A stretch of DNA of 45,664 nt from an uncultured Selenomonadales bacterium (GTDB lineage Bacteria; Bacillota; Negativicutes; Selenomonadales; Selenomonadaceae), in assembly GCA_937877545.1 (NCBI GenBank), contig CALFJE010000077.1, forward strand, positions 1-45,664, read 5' to 3'. The translations under genes were made by a program, and so were the position numbers. Of this stretch, positions 7,095 to 14,711 are shown piece by piece. The notes beneath the pieces were generated by a model. That model searched no databases and had not been told where the DNA came from. It saw only the letters and a list, made by a program, of their open reading frames with translations. Within the stretch, counting starts at the first letter, position 1. Every line of letters begins with the position of its first letter.

Positions 7095-8110
7095 TTATCT
7101 AACCAATCCTCCTTTTGCTCGCACGTGACGGAGAAATCTTTGCCGTCGCTCGTCACGGTGATTGTCCCGTTCCAACGCGTGCAGAGAATATTTTCCTTGG
7201 CAATGCCCTGCGCCAAATAAGTTTCCAGCGGTTCAAGGTGCGGGTGCCCGTAGGTATTGCGACGCTCCTCGTCGGGGCCGGCTGAAATCAAAACGACGCT
7301 CGGATTGACCGCCGCCACGAAATCCTTAGTCGACGCGGTGTAGCTGCCGTGGTGCCCGCTTTTGAGCACGTTGCATTTTAAATCCTTGGGCTTATTGTTC
7401 GCTAAGATGGCGGCTTCGACTTCCTTTTCGGCGTCGCCCGTGAACATCATCGCGAATTTTTTATAGGTGAGCTTGCCGACGACGCTTTCGTTATTGGGGT
7501 CGGATTTATCGTCGCCGTTAATTTTATCGACAAGTTCAGTTGTCGGGTAGAGCACTTTGAACTTGACGCTGTTGCCGAAATCCAACGTGTCGCCGACTTT
7601 CAACGCGGTGTGAGCAATGCCCTTGGCGTCGGCGGCTTTCATGTAGCTTTTATAAAGCGGGCTGGAGGAGGCGATACCGTTGTCGTAAACCTCGGCGACG
7701 GAAATTTTTTCCAGGTAGGGATTGGCGTTAAGCTCCTTTTTGCTCGGATTGATTAAAACCTTCGCGCTGCCGATGTGGTCGGCGTGGGGGTGCGTCAAGA
7801 TGAGCTTATCGATTTTGGTCACGGAGAGCTTTTCCAGTTCGCCGATTAGGAGGTCGCGTTCGTCGGTGTCGCTCGTGTCGATTAGGACGGTTTGCTTGCC
7901 GGTTTGAATCAAAATCGCGTCGCCTTGACCGACGTTCAGCATAGAGACTTTCAAGTTGCCGTTGACGTTTTGGGCGGGCGCGGCTTCGGCTTCGGGCGGA
8001 GTTGCCTCGGTTGATTGCGGCTCGCCGGGCGTTTCGGTCTTGGCTTGACTGCCGCATCCGCTCAATATGAACGTCGCCAACAGCATTACCGTTAAAAAAA
8101 TTTTCTTCAT
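7058..8110 (-). CDS. ComEC-C-terminus-like MBL-fold hydrolase, lipoprotein
   Basis: A 350-residue lipoprotein (lipobox ILSGC, Cys19) with a Glu/Pro/Ala linker, then a metallo-beta-lactamase fold: MLNVGQGDAILI, the metal motif LTHPHADHIG, FTGDAEKEVE and SGHHGS. This is the ComEC C-terminal or stand-alone DNA-internalisation-related family; in ComEC the domain is thought to degrade one DNA strand during uptake. As a lipoprotein it would act outside the cytoplasm, possibly as a secreted nuclease or phosphodiesterase. ATG 8110 is used because SD AAAGGA is close and a lipoprotein signal follows. It sits in one operon with a small membrane protein and DUF3006. Confidence 0.85.
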   Translation of the reverse strand: MKKIFLTVMLLATFILSGCGSQAKTETPGEPQSTEATPPEAEAAPAQNVNGNLKVSMLNVGQGDAILIQTGKQTVLIDTSDTDERDLLIGELEKLSVTKIDKLILTHPHADHIGSAKVLINPSKKELNANPYLEKISVAEVYDNGIASSSPLYKSYMKAADAKGIAHTALKVGDTLDFGNSVKFKVLYPTTELVDKINGDDKSDPNNESVVGKLTYKKFAMMFTGDAEKEVEAAILANNKPKDLKCNVLKSGHHGSYTASTKDFVAAVNPSVVLISAGPDEERRNTYGHPHLEPLETYLAQGIAKENILCTRWNGTITVTSDGKDFSVTCEQKEDWLDKWLNQKRKERKK

Positions 8111-8114
8111 TGAA

Positions 8115-8306
8115 TCATCCTTTCTCGTTCCTGTAGACAATGTAGAGCCGAATGAGTTTCGTCACCGTCCAAAAGCCGAATGACGCCATATAGATTTTGT
8201 CGAGCAGCGACAGGTTATCGTAATCGAAATGCACGAACAGGAATATTGCCGCCAATATAATCAATCCGTCGAATTTGTCAAACGCTTTCCGTAAAATTTC
8301 TATCAT
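8115..8306 (-). CDS. Small membrane protein of 63 residues
   Basis: ATG 8306 follows SD AAGGAGG at ideal spacing. The peptide has two hydrophobic segments (DGLIILAAIFLFVHF and IYMASFGFWTVTKLIRLYIV). It opens the envelope operon behind promoter 8331-8360. No family recognised; function unknown. Confidence 0.65.
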   Translation of the reverse strand: MIEILRKAFDKFDGLIILAAIFLFVHFDYDNLSLLDKIYMASFGFWTVTKLIRLYIVYRNEKG

Positions 8307-8330
8307 ACGCCCGCCTCCTTTTTGCCGCTG

Positions 8331-8360
8331 ATTATATCATGTTTATTTCAGATTTGACAA
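8331..8360 (-). promoter_or_regulatory. Promoter of the envelope operon (8306 to 5132)
   Basis: Minus-strand TTGTCA (8360-8355), an 18-base spacer and TATAAT (8336-8331), about 25 bases before the ATG of the first gene. Confidence 0.7.
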
Positions 8361-8362
8361 CG

Positions 8363-8393
8363 AAAAAAATTGTCCCCGATGCGTATCGAGGAC
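8363..8393 (-). terminator. Intrinsic terminator of the yaaR-holB-ricT-trmN6 operon
   Basis: Minus-strand GTCCTCGAT (8393-8385) pairs with ATCGGGGAC (8380-8372, one mismatch), followed by AATTTTTTT. It begins 2 bases after the trmN6 stop. Confidence 0.8.
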
Positions 8394-8394
8394 T

Positions 8395-9135
8395 TCACTC
8401 GTTGTAGATTTTATAGATTTCGTCGGTATAGGAGCCGTCCTCGTTGTGAACGATAAGCGGCGGCAGGATTTTCAAGTTGCCGGCATTTGCGCCGACGACC
8501 GCCTCCAACATTATCAAATTGACTTCGCGCCCCGCTTTCGGCTGAATCGGTCGCAAGCGTTTCATTTCCATTTGATGTCGGTGCAACGCGTCGACTATCT
8601 CGCACAGCCGCGCCGCCAAGTGAATCATGCAGAATACGCCGCGAAATTTCAACACGTATCGCGCCGCCGTCACCACGTCTTCAAGCGTCGCCGTGAACTC
8701 GTGCCGCGCCCGCGCTATCCCCGCGATTTGATTCACCGCGCCGTTCGGGACGGGCATGTAGGGCGGATTCGCTATTGCCAAGTCGAAACTCTCCGCCTTG
8801 AACAGCTCGCGGTGTTTGCGATAATCGCCCTCCACCACCGATATTTTTTCTGCCAAGCCGTTGAGTTCGACATTGCGCCGTGCCAGGTCTGCCGCTTGAG
8901 GATTCAGCTCCACCGCGCAGATTTCCTTGACCTCGTCGGCTATAAGCAACGGTATGACGCCCGTGCCCGTACCCAAATCTATGACGCGGGCATTTTTCTT
9001 GAAGCGCGGGAAGTGCGCTATCAGCACTGAGTCCATTGAGAAACAGAATTCGCGTTCGTTTTGGATTATGACGCGCCCCGACCGCATTAAGTCATCAAGC
9101 CGCTCGCCCGCCCGCAAGGTAAGTTCGCCGCTCAT
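8395..9135 (-). CDS. trmN6: tRNA1(Val) adenine-N6 methyltransferase-like protein (TrmN6/YabB)
   Basis: A 246-residue class I SAM methyltransferase. Motif I is VIDLGTGTGVIPLL and the N6-adenine catalytic motif is NPPYMP. The start region (RLDDLMRSGRVIIQNEREFCFSMDS) is typical of YabB/YfiC, whose E. coli member methylates A37 of tRNA1(Val). The gene order ricT-yabB reproduces the Bacillus yaaT-yabA-yabB region, here without yabA. The start overlaps the ricT stop by 4 bp (ATGA). The target RNA is inferred from family. Confidence 0.88.
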   Translation of the reverse strand: MSGELTLRAGERLDDLMRSGRVIIQNEREFCFSMDSVLIAHFPRFKKNARVIDLGTGTGVIPLLIADEVKEICAVELNPQAADLARRNVELNGLAEKISVVEGDYRKHRELFKAESFDLAIANPPYMPVPNGAVNQIAGIARARHEFTATLEDVVTAARYVLKFRGVFCMIHLAARLCEIVDALHRHQMEMKRLRPIQPKAGREVNLIMLEAVVGANAGNLKILPPLIVHNEDGSYTDEIYKIYNE

Positions 9136-10181
9136 TTTTTGGGCTCGCGATTGTATTGGCGACGCGGCTTATCCCCGCGAAACCGTTGCGGACGTTCCGT
9201 TTGCTCGTTGCGCTTGTAGCGGCGATTGACCGGCTCTGTCTTGCGCGGACGTTCGCGCCGTTCCGGACGTTCGGGACGTTCGGGCTTAGGCTCCTCGACA
9301 GGCTTGGGCTCCTCAATCTGCGCGGACTCCTCGACAGATTCAAAATCCTCCGCATTGACGGGCAAAATATCTTCCCAGCCTGTCACGACGGTTTTGTTGT
9401 TGTCAAGGATAATCGTCGCGTTCCTGCGTGAATGGCTCACCGCCACGACTTTGCCCTCGCCGTCAGCCACGACTACGCGACTGCCCAGTTTCGGCTTGAA
9501 AATAACGCTCCGTTGCGGACAATTCTCACAATACAAATCGTTTTCGTATTTAAGGCAACACATCAATCGTCCGCACACGCCGCTGATTTTAGTCGGGTTC
9601 AGCGATAAATTTTGGTCTTTAGCCATGCGAATCGAAACGGGAATGAATTCGCCCAGGAACGACGCGCAACATAACGGTCTGCCGCAACCGCCCATGCCGC
9701 CCAATAACTTTGCCTCGTCGCGCACGCCCACCTGTCGCAATTCTATCCGCGTGTGGAATATCGACGCCAAATCCCGTACCAAATCGCGGAAATCGACGCG
9801 CCCGTCCGCCGTGAAGAAGAATATCATTTTGTTTACGTCGAAGGTAAATTCCACGTTTATCAGCTTCATCGGCAAATTGTGTTCGACGATTTTATCCAGG
9901 CAAATCTCAAACGCCCGCCGCTCGCCCTCGCGATTTTCCTCCAGCTGAATCAAATCCTCGGCGGTTGCTTTACGGTAAACTTTTTTAAGCGGCAATCCCG
10001 GCTCCGATTCGGGCGGACTTTCCTCGGCAAGCAATTCTCGCGGCGCGACTACCACCTTGCCGCACTCCAGCCCCCGCGACGTTTCAACCAGTACCCAATC
10101 GCCCTTTGCCAATTCTTCCTCGGCAGGCTCGAAGAAATATAATCGCCCCGCCTTTTTCAATCTCACTCCGATTATTTGCAC
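9132..10181 (-). CDS. ricT: RicT/YaaT, PSP1-domain protein
   Basis: A 349-residue protein. The PSP1 domain spans about residues 50-260 and has the conserved cysteine cluster GGCGRPLCCASFL, GRLMCCLKYE and YCENCP. In Bacillus, RicT with RicA (YlbF family) and RicF forms an Fe-S complex that stimulates RNA maturation by RNase Y and affects competence, biofilm and sporulation; that is family knowledge. The C-terminus after about residue 290 is a low-complexity tail rich in Arg, Glu and Pro (repeats of PER and RRER), likely RNA-binding or disordered, and longer than in Bacillus. It sits between holB and trmN6 in the usual order. Confidence 0.92.
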   Translation of the reverse strand: MQIIGVRLKKAGRLYFFEPAEEELAKGDWVLVETSRGLECGKVVVAPRELLAEESPPESEPGLPLKKVYRKATAEDLIQLEENREGERRAFEICLDKIVEHNLPMKLINVEFTFDVNKMIFFFTADGRVDFRDLVRDLASIFHTRIELRQVGVRDEAKLLGGMGGCGRPLCCASFLGEFIPVSIRMAKDQNLSLNPTKISGVCGRLMCCLKYENDLYCENCPQRSVIFKPKLGSRVVVADGEGKVVAVSHSRRNATIILDNNKTVVTGWEDILPVNAEDFESVEESAQIEEPKPVEEPKPERPERPERRERPRKTEPVNRRYKRNEQTERPQRFRGDKPRRQYNREPKK

Positions 10182-10184
10182 GAA

Positions 10185-11189
10185 TCAACCCCCAAAGATT
10201 TTACGGATTTGCAATAAATACGCCTCGGCAAGCAGCCGCAAGTTCGCGTTCGACTTCAAGCGTCTGTGGAATTCCGCGCCCGCCTCTATCATTAAAAATA
10301 TTCTGCGCTCAGGAATTCGTATCGCCCGCAAGCGCGGCAACAGGTCGGGATTGTGCGGCTCCATGACCTCGGCAAAGCTGATGTCCCGCAATATTTTTTG
10401 CATATGCGTTAAAAAGTCCGCGAATTCCTCCCGCGACCATTCGGCGATTTGTGCGCCCTGCTTGAAGATGTCCTCGTTGGTGAACTCTGCGCGGGATATT
10501 CTTTCCAGCGTATCCAATGCCGCCTCGCGCAATTTCGCGCCGCCCGATTCGTGGAGATTCAACGCCCGCCCCAAACTGCCGTCCGCTATTACCGCCAATC
10601 GTTCAGCCTCCGACGCCTCCGCGCCCCGACTTATCAACGCCGCCGCGATTTGCTCTGCCGTCAATTTGTCGAAGTTTATCGTCCTGCACCGCGACCGTAT
10701 CGTCATGAGCAGGCTTGAACGGCTCGCTGTCAGCAAGATGAATATCGTTTGGCTCGGCGGCTCCTCTATCGTTTTGAGCAGGCAATTTGCCGCCGCGTTG
10801 TTCATCAGCTCCGCCCCGTCGATTATCACGACTCGCCGCGCAGAGTTTATCGGACGCAAGGACGCTTCGCTTTGCATGGCGCGTATCTGCCCGATTTTGA
10901 TGTTGCGCGTGGTTTTGGTCGCCTCCGCCTCCACGACGTAAAAATCGGGGTGACTTCGCGCCGCCACCAATCGGCAACTTTCGCACATGCCGCACGGTTC
11001 GCCCTCAACGGGATTCTCGCATAACAACGCCGCCGCGCAGATTTCAGCCGCCAAACGTTTGCCGACGCCCTCCGTGCCCGCGAATATCACAGCGTGCGGA
11101 AATTTATCCTCGGCTATCGTCTTGCGGAGGAGGTCTGCCGTCGCCGCGTGCCCGATTAAATTTTCCCAAGTCAACTTAAAATTTTCCAT
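10185..11189 (-). CDS. holB: DNA polymerase III subunit delta prime
   Basis: A 334-residue clamp-loader subunit. It has a P-loop (AGTEGVGKRLA), four zinc-ligand cysteines (CENPVEGEPCGMCESC), the sensor region RVVIIDGAELM, the LLKTIEEPP motif and the arginine-finger block IRSRCRTI. It loads the sliding clamp together with DnaX and HolA. ATG 11189 gives the family start (FKLTWENLIGHAATADLL), although its SD is weak (GGA only). Between it and the upstream yaaR gene lies a 108-bp hairpin-rich element. Confidence 0.93.
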   Translation of the reverse strand: MENFKLTWENLIGHAATADLLRKTIAEDKFPHAVIFAGTEGVGKRLAAEICAAALLCENPVEGEPCGMCESCRLVAARSHPDFYVVEAEATKTTRNIKIGQIRAMQSEASLRPINSARRVVIIDGAELMNNAAANCLLKTIEEPPSQTIFILLTASRSSLLMTIRSRCRTINFDKLTAEQIAAALISRGAEASEAERLAVIADGSLGRALNLHESGGAKLREAALDTLERISRAEFTNEDIFKQGAQIAEWSREEFADFLTHMQKILRDISFAEVMEPHNPDLLPRLRAIRIPERRIFLMIEAGAEFHRRLKSNANLRLLAEAYLLQIRKIFGG

Positions 11190-11214
11190 AACATTTCCAA
11201 GAAAGCTAACACCC

Positions 11215-11322
11215 GGCGCACATGGACGTGCGCCGCCGGCAACATAAACACGGATGTTTATTTGCCGGTTCAACGCCCTTTTCTTTGCTTACTTTCTTTT
11301 GGGCGCAACAAAAGAAAGTAAG
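11215..11322. repeat. Three consecutive perfect or near-perfect palindromes (REP/MITE-like element)
   Basis: Hairpin 1: GGCGCAC (11215-11221) with GTGCGCC (11228-11234). Hairpin 2: CCGGCAACATAAACA (11236-11250) with TGTTTATTTGCCGG (11255-11268), one bulge. Hairpin 3: CTTACTTTCTTTTG (11288-11301) with CAAAAGAAAGTAAG (11309-11322), a perfect 14-bp stem. The element fills the gap between holB and yaaR. No terminator-like U-run follows any stem on the operon strand. Confidence 0.7.
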
Positions 11323-11328
11323 AGAAAC

Positions 11329-11784
11329 CTACATATACAAATCGACGAGCATACCGCGAATGGCGTCATGTGAAGCGATTATATCCAGTTGCGCCGATTG
11401 CCCCAGACGGATTTTCTCCGCCATTTCCTCAAGCTTGTTGTCGATTTTCCTAACGGTCGTGTAGACGCGTTGCCGCCCCATTCTGTCCCAGCCGGCGGAC
11501 GTGTGCACCTCGTACATATTGCTAATCGCCGCGCCCACGAAGTCTTTTATCAACATACGATACGCCTTCAGTTCGTCGTAGGTCGGCGTTTTGGTCAGCT
11601 TAGCCGCCTGCTCGTCGATTTTCTTGAGCATCGCCTCCATTTCCTCGTGCGACACGCCCTCGGATTGTTGCTCGGCAAGCTCCGTCTCGAATGACAATTC
11701 CATATCTCGCGGGTGTTCGCTCACGCCGCGCAACATTTCAAACGGCGACGCCGGTACTGCCGTGTTCCCGATTTTTACCGCCAT
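11329..11784 (-). CDS. YaaR family protein (DUF327)
   Basis: A 151-residue all-helical cytoplasmic protein. ATG 11784 follows SD GGAGGTGAG. The C-terminal part (SAQLDIIASHDAIRGMLVDLYM) and the central block KAYRMLIKDFVGAA match YaaR, whose gene lies directly upstream of holB in Bacillus. Its molecular role is not known. Here it heads the holB-ricT-trmN6 operon and is preceded by a candidate structured leader or ncRNA. Confidence 0.88.
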   Translation of the reverse strand: MAVKIGNTAVPASPFEMLRGVSEHPRDMELSFETELAEQQSEGVSHEEMEAMLKKIDEQAAKLTKTPTYDELKAYRMLIKDFVGAAISNMYEVHTSAGWDRMGRQRVYTTVRKIDNKLEEMAEKIRLGQSAQLDIIASHDAIRGMLVDLYM

Positions 11785-11854
11785 AATCCTCACCTCCACA
11801 GCTTATCCCGATAAAAATTTTTGTTGCATTTTACATTATCCGCCCGCCAATGTC

Positions 11855-12091
11855 CAACGCAAGAAGAGACTGCCGATTGTTTATCAGCAGCCTCTCCCGC
11901 AAAGAAGTTTCCAAAATGCCGGTTCCTCCAAATGTCTAAACCTGCTTACTCGCAGGTGGGTTCCCTAAGCTCGGTCTCTGTTACTTATCGTGCGACAATT
12001 CTCCATCTTCCGAAATCAATTCAGGTTCCCTAGAATTTATGTAGGTTAGACATTAACCAAGTCCTCGAACACCCCAGATAAGCCTCCTTCG
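11855..12091 (-). ncRNA. Candidate structured RNA upstream of yaaR (leader or independent ncRNA)
   Basis: A non-coding stretch behind a good minus-strand promoter. Features on the minus strand: AATGTCTAACCT (near 12052-12041) can pair with AGGTTTAGACATT (near 11943-11931) to close a domain of about 120 bases; an inner hairpin CCTGC-GAGTAA-GCAGG uses part of the same right arm, so the two are mutually exclusive; the motif GGAACC occurs three times; and a 9-bp stem AGAGGCTGC/GCAGTCTCT closes the 3' end. A 6S-type or riboswitch-type RNA would fit the size, but no known consensus was matched and the strand is inferred from the promoter. Confidence 0.4.
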
Positions 12092-12097
12092 CCGCCG

Positions 12098-12126
12098 ATA
12101 ATACCACGAATCTTTTTTCATTACAA
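12098..12126 (-). promoter_or_regulatory. Promoter of the structured RNA/yaaR operon
   Basis: Minus-strand TTGTAA (12126-12121), a 17-base spacer and TATTAT (12103-12098). The expected start is near 12091, about 300 bases before the yaaR ATG. Confidence 0.65.
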
Positions 12127-12243
12127 GTCTTGACAGCCGATAATGCGCGGCGGGCAGATTAAATTCGTCGCGAATGAAGGCAGGAATTTTTTTTGATACG
12201 GAAAATTTAACCCCGCGTAAAAAAATTTCAGGAGATGTTTTGA

Positions 12244-13980
12244 TTGAAAGAACTGATGTTGGGCAACAAAGCATTGGCTCGCGGACTGTGGGAGGCGGGC
12301 GTTAAATTCGTGTCAAGCTACCCCGGCACGCCGTCGACGGAGATAACCGAGGAAGCCGTCAAGTTCGACGATATTTATTGCGAATGGGCCCCCAATGAAA
12401 AGGTCGCCATGGAGTCGGCGTTCGGGGCGTCGCTGGCAGGCAAACGCGCTTTCTGCGGACAAAAACACGTAGGCTTGAACGTGGCGGCGGATCCGTTGTT
12501 TACATTGAGCTATACGGGCGTCAACGCGGGCTTGGTCGTGGTGGTCGCCGACGATGCGGGTATGCACTCCTCGCAGAACGAACAGGACAGCCGCCACTAC
12601 GCCATAGCCGCCAAAGTCCCCATGCTGGAGCCGTCCGACTCCGCCGAGGCTTTGAACTTCGCCAAGCTTGCCTACGAAATTTCCGAGCAATTCGATACCC
12701 CCGTTATAATCAAGATGTGCACGCGTGTTGCGCACAGTCAATCGGTCGTGGAGACGGGCGAGCGCGTCGAACACGCCAAGGCTTACGAAAAGAATATCGC
12801 CAAGTACGTCATGATGCCCGGCAATGCCAAACGTCGGCACCCGATAGTTGAGGAGCGCACGCGCAAGTTGATTGACTACGCCGAGACGACGCCGATTAAC
12901 CGCGTGGAGCTTGCCGGCAATGAGCTGGGGATTATCACTTCGTCGACGTGCTATCAATACGTCAAGGAAGTTTTCGGCGAGACCGCAAGCGTCCTCAAGC
13001 TGGGCATGATAAATCCCTTGCCCGCGGAGCTGATAAAAAAGTTCGCCGCGCAGGTTAAACGGTTGGTCGTCGTGGAAGAACTGGACGCCGTAATCGAGAC
13101 GCATGTAAAATCGCTGGGCTTGCAAGTCGAAGGTTCAAACCTCCTGCCGCGAATCGACGAGTTCAGCCAAAATTTAATCGCTCAAGCCTTCGGCAAGAAA
13201 ACGGCGGCGGGCGTCACAATCGAAGACGCGATACCGCCTCGTCCTCCTGTCATGTGCGCGGGCTGTCCGCACAGAGGATTATTCTATTCGCTCAAAAAAC
13301 GCAAATGCACAGTCCTGGGCGACATCGGTTGTTACACGCTCGGAGCCGTGCCGCCGCTCAGCACAATTGAACTTACGCTTTGCATGGGCGCAAGTATCGG
13401 CGCGACGCACGGCTTTAATAAAATGCTCGGCAAGGACAGCGAGGGCAAAACCGTTGCGGTTATCGGCGACTCGACGTTTATGCACAGCGGCATGACGGGC
13501 TTGGCGAACGTCGCTTATAATCAATCCAATTCGACGGTGATTATCCTCGACAATTCGATAACCGGCATGACGGGGCATCAACAGAATCCGTCAACGGGCT
13601 TAAACATTAAGGGCGACCCCGCCGGCAAGATTGACCTTGAGGCGTTGTGCAGGGCTATGGGGATTGAACGCGTGCGCGTCGTCGACCCCTACGACCTCAA
13701 GGCTTGCGACACCGCCATTAAAGAGGAGCTTGCCGCCGCCGAGCCGAGCGTTATCATTTCGCGCAGACCGTGCGCCCTGCTCAAGACCGTCAAGCATAAG
13801 CCGCCCCTTTACGTCGACGCGGATAAGTGTATCGGTTGCAAGTCGTGTATGAAAATCGGCTGCCCGGCTATCAGCATGAAGGACGGCAAGGCGGTTGTCG
13901 ACGCTACGCAATGCGTCGGCTGCGGCGTTTGCAGTCAACTTTGTCCGAAGAAAGCTTTTGCTAGCACAAAGGAGGCTTGA
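12244..13980 (+). CDS. iorA: Indolepyruvate ferredoxin oxidoreductase, alpha subunit
   Basis: A 578-residue TPP- and Fe-S-dependent enzyme subunit. The N-terminal part begins near LWEAGVKFVSSYPGTPSTEI (pyrimidine-binding domain). The TPP motif covers GDIGCYTLG, GASIG and GDSTFMHSG. The C-terminus has two 4Fe-4S motifs: CIGCKSCMKIGCP and CVGCGVCSQLCP. With IorB it oxidatively decarboxylates arylpyruvates to aryl-acetyl-CoA with reduction of ferredoxin. TTG 12244 is chosen for SD AGGAG nine bases upstream. It forms an operon with iorB (3-base gap); a ligase and ACT protein downstream fit aromatic amino-acid fermentation. Confidence 0.95.
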   Translation: MKELMLGNKALARGLWEAGVKFVSSYPGTPSTEITEEAVKFDDIYCEWAPNEKVAMESAFGASLAGKRAFCGQKHVGLNVAADPLFTLSYTGVNAGLVVVVADDAGMHSSQNEQDSRHYAIAAKVPMLEPSDSAEALNFAKLAYEISEQFDTPVIIKMCTRVAHSQSVVETGERVEHAKAYEKNIAKYVMMPGNAKRRHPIVEERTRKLIDYAETTPINRVELAGNELGIITSSTCYQYVKEVFGETASVLKLGMINPLPAELIKKFAAQVKRLVVVEELDAVIETHVKSLGLQVEGSNLLPRIDEFSQNLIAQAFGKKTAAGVTIEDAIPPRPPVMCAGCPHRGLFYSLKKRKCTVLGDIGCYTLGAVPPLSTIELTLCMGASIGATHGFNKMLGKDSEGKTVAVIGDSTFMHSGMTGLANVAYNQSNSTVIILDNSITGMTGHQQNPSTGLNIKGDPAGKIDLEALCRAMGIERVRVVDPYDLKACDTAIKEELAAAEPSVIISRRPCALLKTVKHKPPLYVDADKCIGCKSCMKIGCPAISMKDGKAVVDATQCVGCGVCSQLCPKKAFASTKEA

Positions 13981-13983
13981 ACC

Positions 13984-14562
13984 GTGGAAACTAAAAATAT
14001 CATAATCGTAGGCGTCGGCGGACAAGGCTCGTTGCTGGCAAGTAAAATCCTTGGACATCTGCTGTTGAACGAGGGCTTTGACGTGAAAGTTTCGGAAGTG
14101 CACGGCATGAGCCAACGCGGCGGCTCCGTGATAACTTATGTGCGCTTCGGCGATAAGGTTTATTCGCCCGTCGTCGATAAGGGGCAAGCCGACTTCATCG
14201 TCTCGTTTGAAATTTTGGAAACTGCGCGGTGGCTGTCGTACCTCAAAGCGGGCGGGCAAATCGTCACGAACACGCAACAAATCGACCCCATGCCGGTAAT
14301 CACGGGCGCGGCGGAGTATCCTCAACAGCTCGTGGAAAAGATTCGGGCGCAGGGCATTAAGATAGACGCAATGGACTGCCTGACACTCGCAAGGGAAGCC
14401 GGCTCGCAAAAGGCGGTTAATATCGTCCTGCTCGGTCGGCTGTCGCATTACTTTGATATATCGGAGGAGGCGTGGCAAAACTCGCTCAAGGCGAACGTCC
14501 CCGCGAAATTTTTGGAAATCAATCAGCGGGCGTTTGAACTTGGCAAAACGTTCGCAAGCTGA
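13984..14562 (+). CDS. iorB: Indolepyruvate ferredoxin oxidoreductase, beta subunit
   Basis: A 192-residue gamma-type POR domain protein. It starts at GTG 13984 behind SD AAGGAGG and has the family signature NIIIVGVGGQGSLLASKIL and EVHGMSQRGGSV. It completes the IOR enzyme with IorA. Its last codons are mirrored by a remnant copy 67-126 bases downstream, suggesting an old duplication. Confidence 0.94.
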   Translation: METKNIIIVGVGGQGSLLASKILGHLLLNEGFDVKVSEVHGMSQRGGSVITYVRFGDKVYSPVVDKGQADFIVSFEILETARWLSYLKAGGQIVTNTQQIDPMPVITGAAEYPQQLVEKIRAQGIKIDAMDCLTLAREAGSQKAVNIVLLGRLSHYFDISEEAWQNSLKANVPAKFLEINQRAFELGKTFAS

Positions 14563-14628
14563 AGCGCGGCGAGACCGTTTCCAACATTGACAAGCAACGG
14601 CGCGACATTTGGGTCAAGCGTCACGCTT

Positions 14629-14688
14629 GCGCCGCGTTTCCTTGATATAAATCGTCGGGCGTTCGCGCTCGGCAAAAGTTTCACCTAA
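14629..14688 (+). pseudogene. Remnant of a second iorB 3' end
   Basis: In one frame this reads APRFLDINRRAFALGKSFT and stop, against FLEINQRAFELGKTFAS at the end of intact iorB; the SVTL just before it also aligns. No start or upstream coding part survives. This points to a deleted tandem paralogue rather than a recent duplication, because many third positions differ. Confidence 0.7.
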
Positions 14689-14711
14689 GCATGTTTTAAG
14701 GAGGTTTCTTA

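Noticed and set aside
5920..7128. Long plus-strand frame of 402 codons opposite the amidase
   Set aside because: The minus strand encodes clear AMIN/Amidase_3 and DUF3006 proteins with SDs.
11855..12091. Firm assignment as 6S RNA, SRP RNA, T-box or glycine riboswitch
   Set aside because: I checked remembered consensus motifs (GGAAGGGAGCAGC for SRP, the T-box AGGGUGGNACCGCG, glycine GGAGAG blocks); none fits, so only a generic structured RNA is reported.
12053..12274. Minus-strand frame of 73 codons upstream of iorA
   Set aside because: No SD; it overlaps the predicted promoter of the structured RNA and its N-terminus lies inside iorA.
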